A DNA stretch of 46,419 nucleotides from Symbiodinium natans (lineage: Eukaryota; Sar; Dinophyceae; Suessiales; Symbiodiniaceae), in NCBI GenBank assembly GCA_905221605.1, contig CAJNDS010000014.1, positions 400,001 to 446,419 of the forward strand. The letters are read 5' to 3'. Numbering within the stretch: position 1 is the stretch's first letter; each line of letters opens with the position of its first letter. The notes below the pieces were generated by a model. It searched no databases. It saw only the letters and a list, made by a program, of their open reading frames with translations, and was not told the DNA's origin. Of the stretch, positions 44,301 to 46,419 are shown one piece after another. Made by a program: the position numbers and the translations under genes.

Positions 44301-45151
44301 TTGGGGTTTAGCCATATAAGACTTTAGGGTTTACGCTTTACCCTTTAAGACTTTACCTTTGGGGTTTAGCCTTTAAGACTTTAGCTTTGGGCTCTTGGAT
44401 ACTAGCTCCGGATATGAATATTACCAAACATGCCACCCGGACATATCCTAAAAATGCCCAGAATCCATAAAATTCCGCGTTCTTGAAAACGCCTACTTCT
44501 CGCCTCGAAAACACGGAAACACTGTAAATACCAGTGTTTTCGCTCCTCGCGACCTCATGTTGCCCAACGCGTCATGTGAAGCGCGTGAATGTGCAAGAAC
44601 CCAAGGTTTTTTACAATTCCATAAAAACGGAGCATGTTTTCCGGAGGCTCGGAGGCCATGAAAAATGTACGCGAAAAGCCATGGGAAGAGCGCGATTTCC
44701 AAGCAAAAACGTGTAAAACGCACGACTGGAAACCATGCGGCGGGAGGTTTATGGTTTGTAGGGTTTAGGGTTTAGGGTTTCGGGTTTAGAGTCTAGTGCT
44801 TGAGGTCTAGGGTTTAGGGTTTAGGGTTTAGGGTTTAGGGTTTAGGGTTTAGGGTTTAGGGTTTAGGGTTTAGGGTTTAGGGTTTAGCGTTTAGGGCTCA
44901 GGGTTCAGGGTTTAGGGTTCAGGGTTCAGGGTTTGGGGTTTGGGGTTTGGGGTTTAGGGGTTTGGGTTGATCTTGCGAGTGTTACCTTTCCGTTGTACGC
45001 AGAGACAACGAGATCACAGCTGGAGCTTATTCTGGATGGTGGAACCCTAAATCTCAAACCCTAAACACCTCCTCAGGGCTTGATGCAGTCCGTTCTTAAA
45101 TTCTGCGCGCTTCTTGGGGCCTCTGCTGCAACAGGGATTCGGGTTTAGGGT

Positions 45152-45218
<67 letters not shown>

Positions 45219-45476
45219 GGTCAGGACGAAGACAAAAAACCTTCAGGCACTTATAAGAAATGCATGCACAGGGGTGCGAGGGCATTGTGGCCGAAGGACA
45301 AACCACTTGCAAACATAAACGGCAAAAAGCGCATGTTTTGCGATCTTTGGCAAGTATGGTCGGGATTTGGAGTTTAGGGTTTCGGGGTTTGGGGTTAAGA
45401 GGTGACAGGATTGGGATACAGGTCCACGTGCTGGGCGTGCGGCGTTGGCCAGCTTGTAGATCCTCAGGCTTTCCAG
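23510..45476 (-). CDS. Partial split gene: SPFH/band-7 (HIR-like) protein, span of located exons
   Basis: Seen: nine short minus-strand exons (separate entries) whose junctions keep frame wherever neighbours are known. The peptide contains, in order, EQIDAHVADIVR, VPCLDIDDVFESK, ESLSTAINEQ, FGFTISNVLTT, QSVMDAMNEIN, QKRLREAAIMQ, REHAQAIIDGLRTAVL and MTQYFETVKDIG. Known: this is the order and spacing of the SPFH (stomatin/prohibitin/flotillin/HIR) domain followed by its C-terminal helix; the TQYFxTxKxIG and QAIxDGLR blocks are most like hypersensitive-induced-reaction (HIR) proteins, which oligomerise on the inner face of membranes and scaffold microdomains. About 150 of an expected ~285 residues are located. 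The N-terminal membrane anchor lies outside the located exons, ~25 residues are missing before 25943, and the C-terminus is uncertain. Introns are about 0.5-2 kb, one about 12 kb. Donors are mostly GC or GA, all acceptors AG. Alternatives: another SPFH subfamily, or a decayed copy; the intact frame argues against decay. Confidence 0.77.
23575..23715. repeat. GGCCCCTAGG-type short palindromic repeat
   Basis: Successive GGGCCCCTAGG, GGCCTTGGG and GGGCCTTAG blocks with dyad symmetry. No coding. Confidence 0.7.
24107..24205 (-). CDS. SPFH gene exon j (99 nt)
   Basis: 33 codons, phase 0 at both ends. Begins NQQGHEAA and contains NPQELSKLLIMTQYFETVKD. The acceptor is CTAACAG|AAC and the donor TCG|GTATAA. 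MTQYFETVKDIG is a close match to the VTQYFDTMKEIG block of HIR proteins. The opposite strand is also open here (91 codons in the longest reading), so strand was decided by family match and splice sites. Confidence 0.82.
24258..24450 (+). repeat. AT, TTATA and CTAT microsatellites
   Basis: (AT)n at 24259-24288, degenerate ATTATATT to 24380, CTCT, then about ten CTAT units to 24446, followed by a C run at 24470-24482. Confidence 0.93.
24500..24955. other. Unique intronic stretch
   Basis: Both strands are partly open (plus FSDFQPRELLEQRTKLRFEV at 24830-24890); not part of the SPFH frame. Confidence 0.35.
24957..25072 (-). repeat. CCCTAAA array
   Basis: Two parts around a 45-bp unique spacer. 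Confidence 0.88.
25156..25510 (+). repeat. TTTAGGG array, ~50 units
   Basis: 355 bp, two one-base slips. Lies in the SPFH i-j intron. Confidence 0.97.
25614..25668 (-). repeat. CCCTAAA array
   Basis: About 8 units. Confidence 0.93.
25891..25943 (-). CDS. SPFH gene exon i (53 nt)
   Basis: Two bases complete a codon, then LREHAQAIIDGLRTAVL. The acceptor is CCCTAG|CT; the donor reads CTC|GAGAGG, a GA site. QAIIDGLRTAVL matches the QAIVDGLRxSVL block that in HIR proteins follows the Ala/Glu-rich helix. The acceptor side is preceded directly by telomere-like GGGTTTAGGG repeats, so the 3' end of this intron is itself telomere-like sequence. Confidence 0.8.
25950..26018 (-). repeat. CCCTAAA array at the acceptor of SPFH exon i
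   Basis: About 9 units; its sense copy on minus forms the 3' end of the intron. Confidence 0.92.
26320..26419. other. Assembly gap (exactly 100 N)
   Basis: 100 N, a conventional placeholder for a gap of unknown size. Preceded by a 37-base G run (26281-26317) and followed by C-rich DNA, so sequencing through homopolymer G/C probably failed. The missing SPFH exon and the left end of TPE-4 may be hidden here. Confidence 0.98.
26420..26756 (+). mobile_element. TPE-4: right part only, left end lost at the assembly gap
   Basis: About seven and a half copies of a 31-bp unit (CACCGTTGCCCACTTTTGAG... with GGCCAGGAAAGT) are followed by AATTAGGGTTTAAATTCATT and ATGATAGAGAGG, then TTTAGGG. The right end matches the other three copies. 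The left end is not visible because N begins at 26320; the first bases after the gap (CCCCACCCACC) recall the shared ACCCACCCACCC motif. Confidence 0.55.
26757..26965 (+). repeat. TTTAGGG array between TPE-4 and block copy 3
   Basis: About 29 units, degenerate at the right. Confidence 0.93.
26966..27265 (+). repeat. Flanking block, divergent copy 3
   Basis: Begins GTCCGCTGACCCTGGCGGCC after TTTAGG, with TGTTGGATGGG, CGTGGAGGAACAAGCCACCC and CGCACAGGGCACAGGGGC in the same order as copy 2, then diverges. Contains TCTCTTAAATCC near 27256, where copies 1 and 2 have GCTCTTAAATT. Confidence 0.7.
27272..27321 (+). repeat. 50-bp direct repeat, copy 1
   Basis: GCCCGTGGTCCGACGCCGTT ... CTAGCTTTAGCTACCCCGG, identical to 28178-28227. 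Contains GGCGCC and TAGCTTTAGCTA near-palindromes. Confidence 0.9.
27556..27740. repeat. Inverted repeat with 21-bp perfect arms
   Basis: GCGCATCATGAGCATCAGCG+G at 27556-27576; exact reverse complement at 27720-27740. The loop is 143 bp. Confidence 0.85.
27898..27990. repeat. Alternating CG/CACG tract
   Basis: CGCGCGCACGCGCG-type alternating purine-pyrimidine DNA, a typical Z-DNA former. Confidence 0.9.
27993..28178 (+). repeat. TTTG tetranucleotide then TTG trinucleotide array
   Basis: About 38 GTTT units with one or two interruptions, then eight GTT units. The C-F-V-L peptide frames over it are artefacts. Confidence 0.95.
28178..28227 (+). repeat. 50-bp direct repeat, copy 2
   Basis: Second identical copy. 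The pair encloses about 856 bp (27322-28177) of GC-rich and simple-repeat DNA. Confidence 0.9.
28455..28875 (+). repeat. 88-bp higher-order satellite with 24-26-bp subunits
   Basis: The subunit CACCTCCACGGTGTTTGCGA+ACGTGAA alternates with ACTTCCACAGTGTGGCCATG. The exact 88-bp period is seen from ~28635 to ~28800. Long minus frames (146-159 codons) are repeat-derived. Confidence 0.85.
29025..29165 (+). repeat. Pyrimidine-rich TTCTT/TTG tract
   Basis: Degenerate TTCTTATTC and TTCTTCTTTTTC followed by GTTGTTGTTGTTGCTGCTG. Low complexity; no gene. Confidence 0.8.
29218..29415 (+). repeat. TTTAGGG/CTTAGGG array at the left border of TPE-3
   Basis: Contains GGCTTAGGGCCTAGGGCTTA, GGGGTTAGTGGTTAG, also seen at 35420-35455. 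Confidence 0.94.
29540..29945. other. A-rich unique stretch inside TPE-3
   Basis: Purine-rich, with many GAAAAA and CTTGAAAAAC runs from 29640 on. A 70-codon plus-strand frame (29655-29867) is lysine-rich because of base composition. No gene supported. Confidence 0.5.
30225..30515. repeat. Unique insert in the satellite, copy 1
   Basis: About 285 bp of non-satellite DNA (starts GTGCCGACAACTGGGGCC). Near-identical to 31918-32207. Contains TTATATAAG, a TATA-like string. Minus-strand frames of 64 and 97 codons cover it but have no recognised homology. Confidence 0.85.
31918..32207. repeat. Unique insert in the satellite, copy 2
   Basis: Second copy of the insert, offset 1694 bp from the first. 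The satellite that follows shares the same rare variants (ACACGGGCTTT, GAAACCCCAAACGC, GACACCCTAAATG), so a block of at least ~700 bp was duplicated as a unit. Confidence 0.87.
34448..34807. repeat. 21-bp minisatellite, forward-reverse-forward (TPE-3)
   Basis: The unit GGGCCTTGCCCACGAATATT repeats about nine times forward (to ~34640), three times reversed (34656-34715), then four times forward. It is closely related to the TPE-2 unit. Confidence 0.87.
34841..35125 (+). repeat. TTTAGGG array at the right border of TPE-3
   Basis: About 40 units. Confidence 0.96.
35298..35515 (+). repeat. TTTAGGG array, ~31 units
   Basis: Carries the same CTTAGGGCCTAGGGCTTAGG variant run as 29330-29350, suggesting duplication between the two arrays flanking TPE-3. 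Confidence 0.95.
35516..35850. other. Unique region 3' of the 400-codon ORF
   Basis: Probable 3' flank/UTR; no AATAAA-type signal stands out and none is expected in dinoflagellates. Confidence 0.4.
35851..37053 (-). CDS. Intronless 400-codon ORF: coiled coil, weak F-box-like motif, helical repeats
   Basis: The longest non-repetitive ORF in the window. The frame is open to 37104, but the first ATG is at 37053 (MCQDVEWQ...), giving 400 residues; a second Met 15 residues later is possible. Residues ~10-107 are charged and heptad-like (e.g. RIEELEKELEKQLRRSGDER), predicting a coiled coil. Residues ~145-165 (LPSLLQYLALEDILAWRLTS) loosely resemble an F-box core. Residues ~240-365 are Leu-rich amphipathic helices (SAHRLLMNYAFGSLPF, HLIADGLLGLMGDLLP) of ARM/HEAT-like character. 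Composition is GC-rich and repeat-free, unlike its surroundings. It lies on the same strand inside the large SPFH intron. Dinoflagellate genes are often intronless after retroposition of spliced-leader mRNAs, but I see no leader relic. No family assigned. Long antisense frames over it are shadows. Confidence 0.72.
   Translation of the reverse strand: MCQDVEWQCWDLWSRMEEQSALLANESARADALVAALQVERSWSRRWCGGLQEQLRSSQGRIEELEKELEKQLRRSGDEREEHVQRCRQLQGENLELASRLQEMQTAMLQNTPQPDSSESQTMMAGSRAAGSEILDPSDPSCLVLPSLLQYLALEDILAWRLTSRQTRSPRVLIQHVTEMGRLDSPESILDFSAKWKAALADAPATFEELQKDVKQLKLFVCRWWCLRLANARLTHFPESDVRHIVTANLRDLLAHIRSKDKSLRGSAHRLLMNYAFGSLPFVQHLIADGLLGLMGDLLPESATTSKQASLLVQSCSRHLSGLVRGLTKRQRQKWASMLVRVLQGQIAVKSARIIDSLKILWRADDDPRRSYAEEEQQLRAFSKHASPDLQRELCNLRYL
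37105..37940. other. Unique region 5' of the 400-codon ORF
   Basis: A short ATG frame (MPADDVAASEAAG) at ~37170-37126 ends at CTTCG|GTAGGA but does not join the ORF in frame. AT-richer at 37410-37560. No promoter motif recognised. Confidence 0.4.
37945..38035. mobile_element. MITE family B, copy 1
   Basis: TGCTCAAGAACCCCCCCAGA ... TTTTGGGGGGGTTCTTAAGCA, imperfect ~30-bp inverted ends, with CCTATATTACCCTTATAAGGA at the centre. Related to 18841-18930. Confidence 0.7.
38048..38158. mobile_element. MITE, 111 bp, with 6-bp target duplication TAGATT
   Basis: Terminal inverted repeats ACCCTAAGGGTCCATGTACC ... GGTACATGGACCCTTAGGGT are perfect over at least 21 bp. Exact TAGATT directly flanks both ends (38042-38047 and 38159-38164). 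Lies in the downstream intron about 40 bp from SPFH exon g. Confidence 0.87.
38201..38234 (-). CDS. SPFH gene exon g (34 nt)
   Basis: GG completes Arg, then QKRLREAAIM and CA. The acceptor is GGGGCCCAG|GG and the donor CA|GCTTGC (GC). NEINRQKRLREAAIMQ aligns gaplessly with the NEINxxxRLRxAAxxK start of the C-terminal helix. A MITE ends only about 40 bp away (38158) in the downstream intron. The next exon must start with one base that completes a codon and should encode the Ala/Glu-rich helix; I could not find it. Confidence 0.77.
38270..38400 (+). repeat. GGGGTT(TA/GA)GG degenerate G-rich tract
   Basis: TTGAGGGGG and TTTAGGGGG units of variable length. Confidence 0.8.
38400..38747 (-). pseudogene. 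Decayed coiled-coil coding fragment, possibly retroelement gag-like
   Basis: From an ATG at 38747 the minus strand reads MVWLQCWVRVSLTALIK, an in-frame stop, then LERRLAERAAQAEAEMGGG. Two further frames continue protein-like sequence after apparent frameshifts (Pro/Asp-rich around 38560-38610; VAQALLEQVAAAEATDAF around 38480-38530). An N-terminal amphipathic coil followed by a Pro-rich part is typical of gag-like ORFs. An alternative I considered, that LERRLAERAAQAEAE is the missing SPFH helix, fails on length and position relative to exon g. Confidence 0.35.
38800..38915 (-). repeat. CCCTTAAA/CCCTCAA/CCCTAAA array
   Basis: Variant-rich, ~15 units, in the SPFH f-g intron. Confidence 0.88.
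38916..39290. other. Unique intronic stretch
   Basis: Nothing recognised. Confidence 0.4.
39297..39343 (-). CDS. SPFH gene exon f (47 nt)
   Basis: G completes Gln, then IRLHQSVMDAMNEIN and a trailing C. The acceptor is CTGAG|G; the donor is a GA site (AACC|GATTTC). VxxAMNEIN is the signature strand-helix turn of HIR/SPFH proteins (VKRAMNEIN in plants), and the distance from exon e is exactly conserved. The trailing C joins GG of the next exon to give Arg, which independently supports the GA donor. Confidence 0.8.
39344..40090. other. Unique intronic stretch (SPFH e-f intron)
   Basis: A 105-codon plus frame at 39611 has no homology and overlaps degenerate repeats; not called. Confidence 0.4.
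40095..40160 (-). repeat. CCCTAAA array
   Basis: About 9 units. Confidence 0.9.
40220..40276 (-). CDS. SPFH gene exon e (57 nt)
   Basis: G completes Gln, followed by LTASMAPFGFTISNVLTT and CA. The acceptor is CCCAAG|G and the donor CA|GCCGCG (GC). MAPFGFTISNVL matches the MxxYGYEIxxTL strand of SPFH proteins. Both junctions use the CA|GC...AG|G pattern, as does the exon d/e junction. Confidence 0.77.
40289..40392 (+). repeat. TTTAGGG array, ~15 units
   Basis: Begins 13 bp from the acceptor of SPFH exon e. Confidence 0.95.
40393..40980. other. Unique intronic stretch (SPFH d-e intron)
   Basis: Scattered heptamers only. Confidence 0.4.
40983..41011 (-). CDS. SPFH gene exon d (29 nt)
   Basis: Encodes ESLSTAINE plus CA. 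The acceptor GAGCAG|GAG follows a pyrimidine-rich stretch; the donor is CA|GCTGCC (GC). Joined to exon c it gives FESKESLSTAINEQ, which aligns without gaps to the FExKxxIAxxVxxxL helix. The leftover CA plus the first G of the next exon makes Gln. Confidence 0.72.
41332..41611 (-). pseudogene. Frameshifted fragment of a multicopy dinoflagellate-type ORF
   Basis: Reading minus, one frame gives GGVWCLEQPRSSLLVRHPRF; after a frameshift around 41410-41440 another frame continues IHFWMRFFGAPTPKRSTIW and then stops at 41332. The pairing of a 'GG..(x)LEQPxSS' block with 'FWM..FGAPTPKRxxxWSNS' resembles, from memory, a protein family found in many copies in Symbiodiniaceae genomes and probably tied to retroelements. 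The broken frame and short length indicate a decayed copy lying in the exon c-d intron. Confidence 0.45.
41843..41955 (+). repeat. TTTAGGG array, ~16 units
   Basis: In the SPFH c-d intron. Confidence 0.94.
41956..42600. other. Unique intronic stretch with two CCCTAAA arrays (42265-42312, 42447-42495)
   Basis: A 103-codon minus frame at 41942-42253 has no recognisable features. Confidence 0.4.
42601..42685 (+). repeat. TTTAGGG/CTTAGGG/TTCAGGG mixed array
   Basis: About 12 units. Confidence 0.88.
42867..42925 (-). repeat. CCCTAAA array touching the donor of SPFH exon c
   Basis: On minus, the intron runs GTACGGTTTAGGG, so telomere-like repeat starts within five bases of the 5' splice site. 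Confidence 0.94.
42930..42985 (-). CDS. SPFH gene exon c (56 nt)
   Basis: Starts with two bases that complete a codon, then MWAEEVPCLDIDDVFESK. The acceptor is AAAG|CC and the donor AAG|GTACGG, one of the two canonical GT donors in this gene. VPCLDIDDVFESK corresponds to the VPxLxLDxxFExK segment of HIR proteins. There are about four extra residues (around WAEE) relative to plant HIRs just before this block. Confidence 0.78.
42990..43345 (+). other. G-rich degenerate intronic stretch
   Basis: TTTAGGGGG-like units; 61-codon plus frame is low-complexity. Confidence 0.5.
43455..43515 (-). repeat. CCCTAAA array next to SPFH exon b
   Basis: About 8 units, ending 18 bp from the donor. Confidence 0.9.
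43533..43575 (-). CDS. SPFH gene exon b (43 nt)
   Basis: Encodes VTEQIDAHVADIVR plus one base. The acceptor is GTCAG|GTC; an alternative AG lies a few bases upstream. The donor is CA|GCCGGG, a GC site. The sequence matches the QIxxYVxDVVR helix of SPFH domains. The single trailing A combines with CC of the next exon to give Thr. Confidence 0.75.
43640..43770 (+). repeat. TTTAGGG array, ~18 units
   Basis: In the SPFH a-b intron. Confidence 0.95.
43771..44160. other. Unique intronic stretch
   Basis: Possible minus open patch 43930-44000 (INAPACALSFEGLQVLKT), not joinable to the SPFH frame. Confidence 0.35.
44165..44400 (+). repeat. Degenerate GACTTTAGGGTTTAGGGCTTT repeat
   Basis: Heptamer-derived longer units with CTTTA/GCTTT spacers. 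Confidence 0.7.
44401..44750. other. Unique intronic patch with a hairpin at 44506-44541
   Basis: CGAAAACAC ... GTGTTTTCG stem. The CTGTAAATACC core resembles 27630-27650. Confidence 0.5.
44755..44965 (+). repeat. TTTAGGG array with TTCAGGG and TTTGGGG
   Basis: About 29 units. Confidence 0.94.
45145..45222 (+). repeat. Homogeneous TTGAGGG variant array (~11)
   Basis: Perfect tandem copies of one variant heptamer. Confidence 0.96.
45223..45443. other. Unique intronic patch
   Basis: Cys-rich minus frame (FCRLCLQVVCPSATMPSHPC) not recognised. Confidence 0.35.
45444..45476 (-). CDS. SPFH gene exon a (33 nt)
   Basis: Encodes LESLRIYKLAN, phase 0 at both ends. The acceptor follows a C-rich tract ending CAG (reading minus). 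The donor is a GC site (AAC|GCCGCA). YKLAN joins VTEQI of the next exon, matching the YKL(x)N..(x)EQI block of HIR-type SPFH proteins with no gap. It is the most 5' exon I can place. A candidate preceding exon near 45620 (LRVSLRVSV, like the VxVxVxVSV strand) could not be joined in phase. Confidence 0.6.
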
Positions 45477-45682
45477 CTGGGGGGCGGGGGGGCTTCAACT
45501 TCCCCCCCCCCCCCAAAAAAAACCGGAAGACCCTAAAGCTCCAAGCCCCCGAAACCCCGCACATGCCCTCCCCAAACCCTGAACCCTGAACTACTAAGCC
45601 GCTCAACCGAAACCCGAAGAGAGACGCGGAGCTCCCGCGAGCCATTCAAGGAGGTTGGGCCTGGAGCTCTGGGGGGCCCCTA

Positions 45683-45815
45683 TAAACCCTAAACCCTAAA
45701 CCCTAAACCCTAAACCCGAAACCCTAAACCCTAAACCCTAAACCCTAAACCCTGAACCCTAAACCCTATACTATAAACCCGAAACCCTCAACCCTAAACC
45801 CTAAAGCCCTAAAGC
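45683..45815 (-). repeat. CCCTAAA array, ~18 units
   Basis: With CCCGAAA and CCCTGAA variants. Confidence 0.93.
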
Positions 45816-46345
45816 CTCCAGGGGCAAATGCCTATCGCTCATCTTCATTGAACTCCGCTTTCAACATAGGCCCACGCTTGCAATCCTTAGCCCCGTTGCC
45901 TTAAACCCTAAATTCTGAAATCCTCCCGACTCTAACACCTAAAACCCAAAAGCCCTTAAGCCCTAGTTCAAGTCTGCAGTTGTTTTGGGGGCTTAGGGCT
46001 TAGGGCTCGAGAACGAGGAGCCGCCGAAGCCTGCGACAGAGCGCAGTAATCTGCTGCGGTTTAGGGTTTAGGGTTCAGGGCTTAGGGTTTAGGGTTTAGG
46101 GTTTATTGTTTAGGGTTTAGGGTCGATTGTTCCACGCGCCCGCCGCCGTTGACTTTTCCCAGCAACTCCGTTGTGAACTCCCCCCCCTTTCGACTGGGAG
46201 CTCCCCTTTAGTGACTTCCCGGATGGCATCCATGGTGAGTCATTGAAACCTGGACAATATTCGAGGTATAACTACTAGATAATTGAGCAAGACATAGTTC
46301 CCCACAATCTTGCGCAAACCAAAACCCTAGAATCCAAAAGACCCC
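45816..46345. other. Unique stretch with a TTTAGGG array at 46060-46125
   Basis: Plus near 46190-46233 reads FDWELPFSDFPDGIH up to CCATG|GTGAGT, an exon-like end without a match. N-terminal SPFH exons may lie here or beyond the window. Confidence 0.35.
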
Positions 46346-46419
46346 AAAAAGCCCTCAACCCTGAACCCTGAACCCTAACTTGAACCCCATACCCTACACC
46401 CTAAACCCAAAACCCAAAA
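46346..46419 (-). repeat. CCCTGAA/CCCTAAA/CCCAAAA mixed array
   Basis: Degenerate, runs off the end of the window. Confidence 0.85.

Noticed and set aside
45590-45660. SPFH exon LRVSLRVSV upstream of exon a
   Set aside because: It resembles the VxVxVxVSV strand but cannot be joined to exon a in phase without a further unseen exon.
1-46419. tRNA, rRNA and dinoflagellate spliced-leader genes
   Set aside because: Looked for B-box (GGTTCGANTCC), rRNA core motifs and the CCATTTTGGCTCAAG leader by eye on both strands; none seen. A covariance-model search would be decisive.

Overview
This looks like nuclear DNA of a eukaryotic alga, most likely a dinoflagellate. The grounds are: plant/alveolate-type telomere heptamers (TTTAGGG / CCCTAAA) scattered through the whole window in both orientations; very small exons joined across kb-scale introns with mostly GC and GA 5' splice sites; an intronless ORF; and remnants of coding families I associate with dinoflagellate genomes. 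There is no sign of bacterial gene organisation. I saw no rRNA, tRNA, CRISPR array or dinoflagellate spliced leader by eye.

The main gene is a split SPFH/band-7 (HIR-like) gene on the minus strand. At least nine tiny exons (29-99 nt), plus a doubtful tenth, run from 45476 down to about 23510. Where consecutive exons could be located, every junction keeps the reading frame and the joined peptide aligns without gaps to the SPFH core for most of its length. The 5' end lies upstream of (above) 45476 and about 25 residues are missing between 38201 and 25943, an interval that contains the only assembly gap (26320-26419). The introns are filled with telomere-like arrays, satellites, MITEs, pseudogenes and an intronless 400-codon ORF on the same strand (35851-37053).

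The most unusual feature is a family of elements nested in TTTAGGG arrays: TPE-1 (4389-5650), TPE-2 (11286-11813), TPE-3 (29416-34840) and the right end of TPE-4 (to 26756). TPE-1, -2 and -3 share a left end of about 95 bp with two small hairpins. All four share an AT-rich right end ending GAGAGG directly before TTTAGGG. Their interiors differ, but all carry 21- or 31-bp minisatellites with a common TTGCCCA core, and three of the four flip orientation to give large palindromes. A duplicated flanking block gives an empty/occupied site pair for TPE-2.

Layout. 1-23 kb: telomere-like arrays alternating with unique patches of 100-400 bp, TPE-1, TPE-2, MITEs, an AT-rich island (15.28-15.72 kb), a complex tandem repeat (19.74-20.43 kb), and a few patches that look like exons of unidentified genes. 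22.9-23.5 kb: CCCTCCTT and CCCCAAAA octamer arrays. 23.5-26 kb: 3' exons of the SPFH gene. 26.2-29.2 kb: gap, TPE-4, a third copy of the flanking block, simple repeats and an 88-bp satellite. 29.4-34.8 kb: TPE-3 with an 80-bp higher-order satellite. 34.8-46.4 kb: telomere-like arrays, the 400-codon ORF, two pseudogenes, three MITEs and the 5' exons found.

Strand convention for telomere-like arrays: '+' means TTTAGGG reads on the given strand, '-' means CCCTAAA does.
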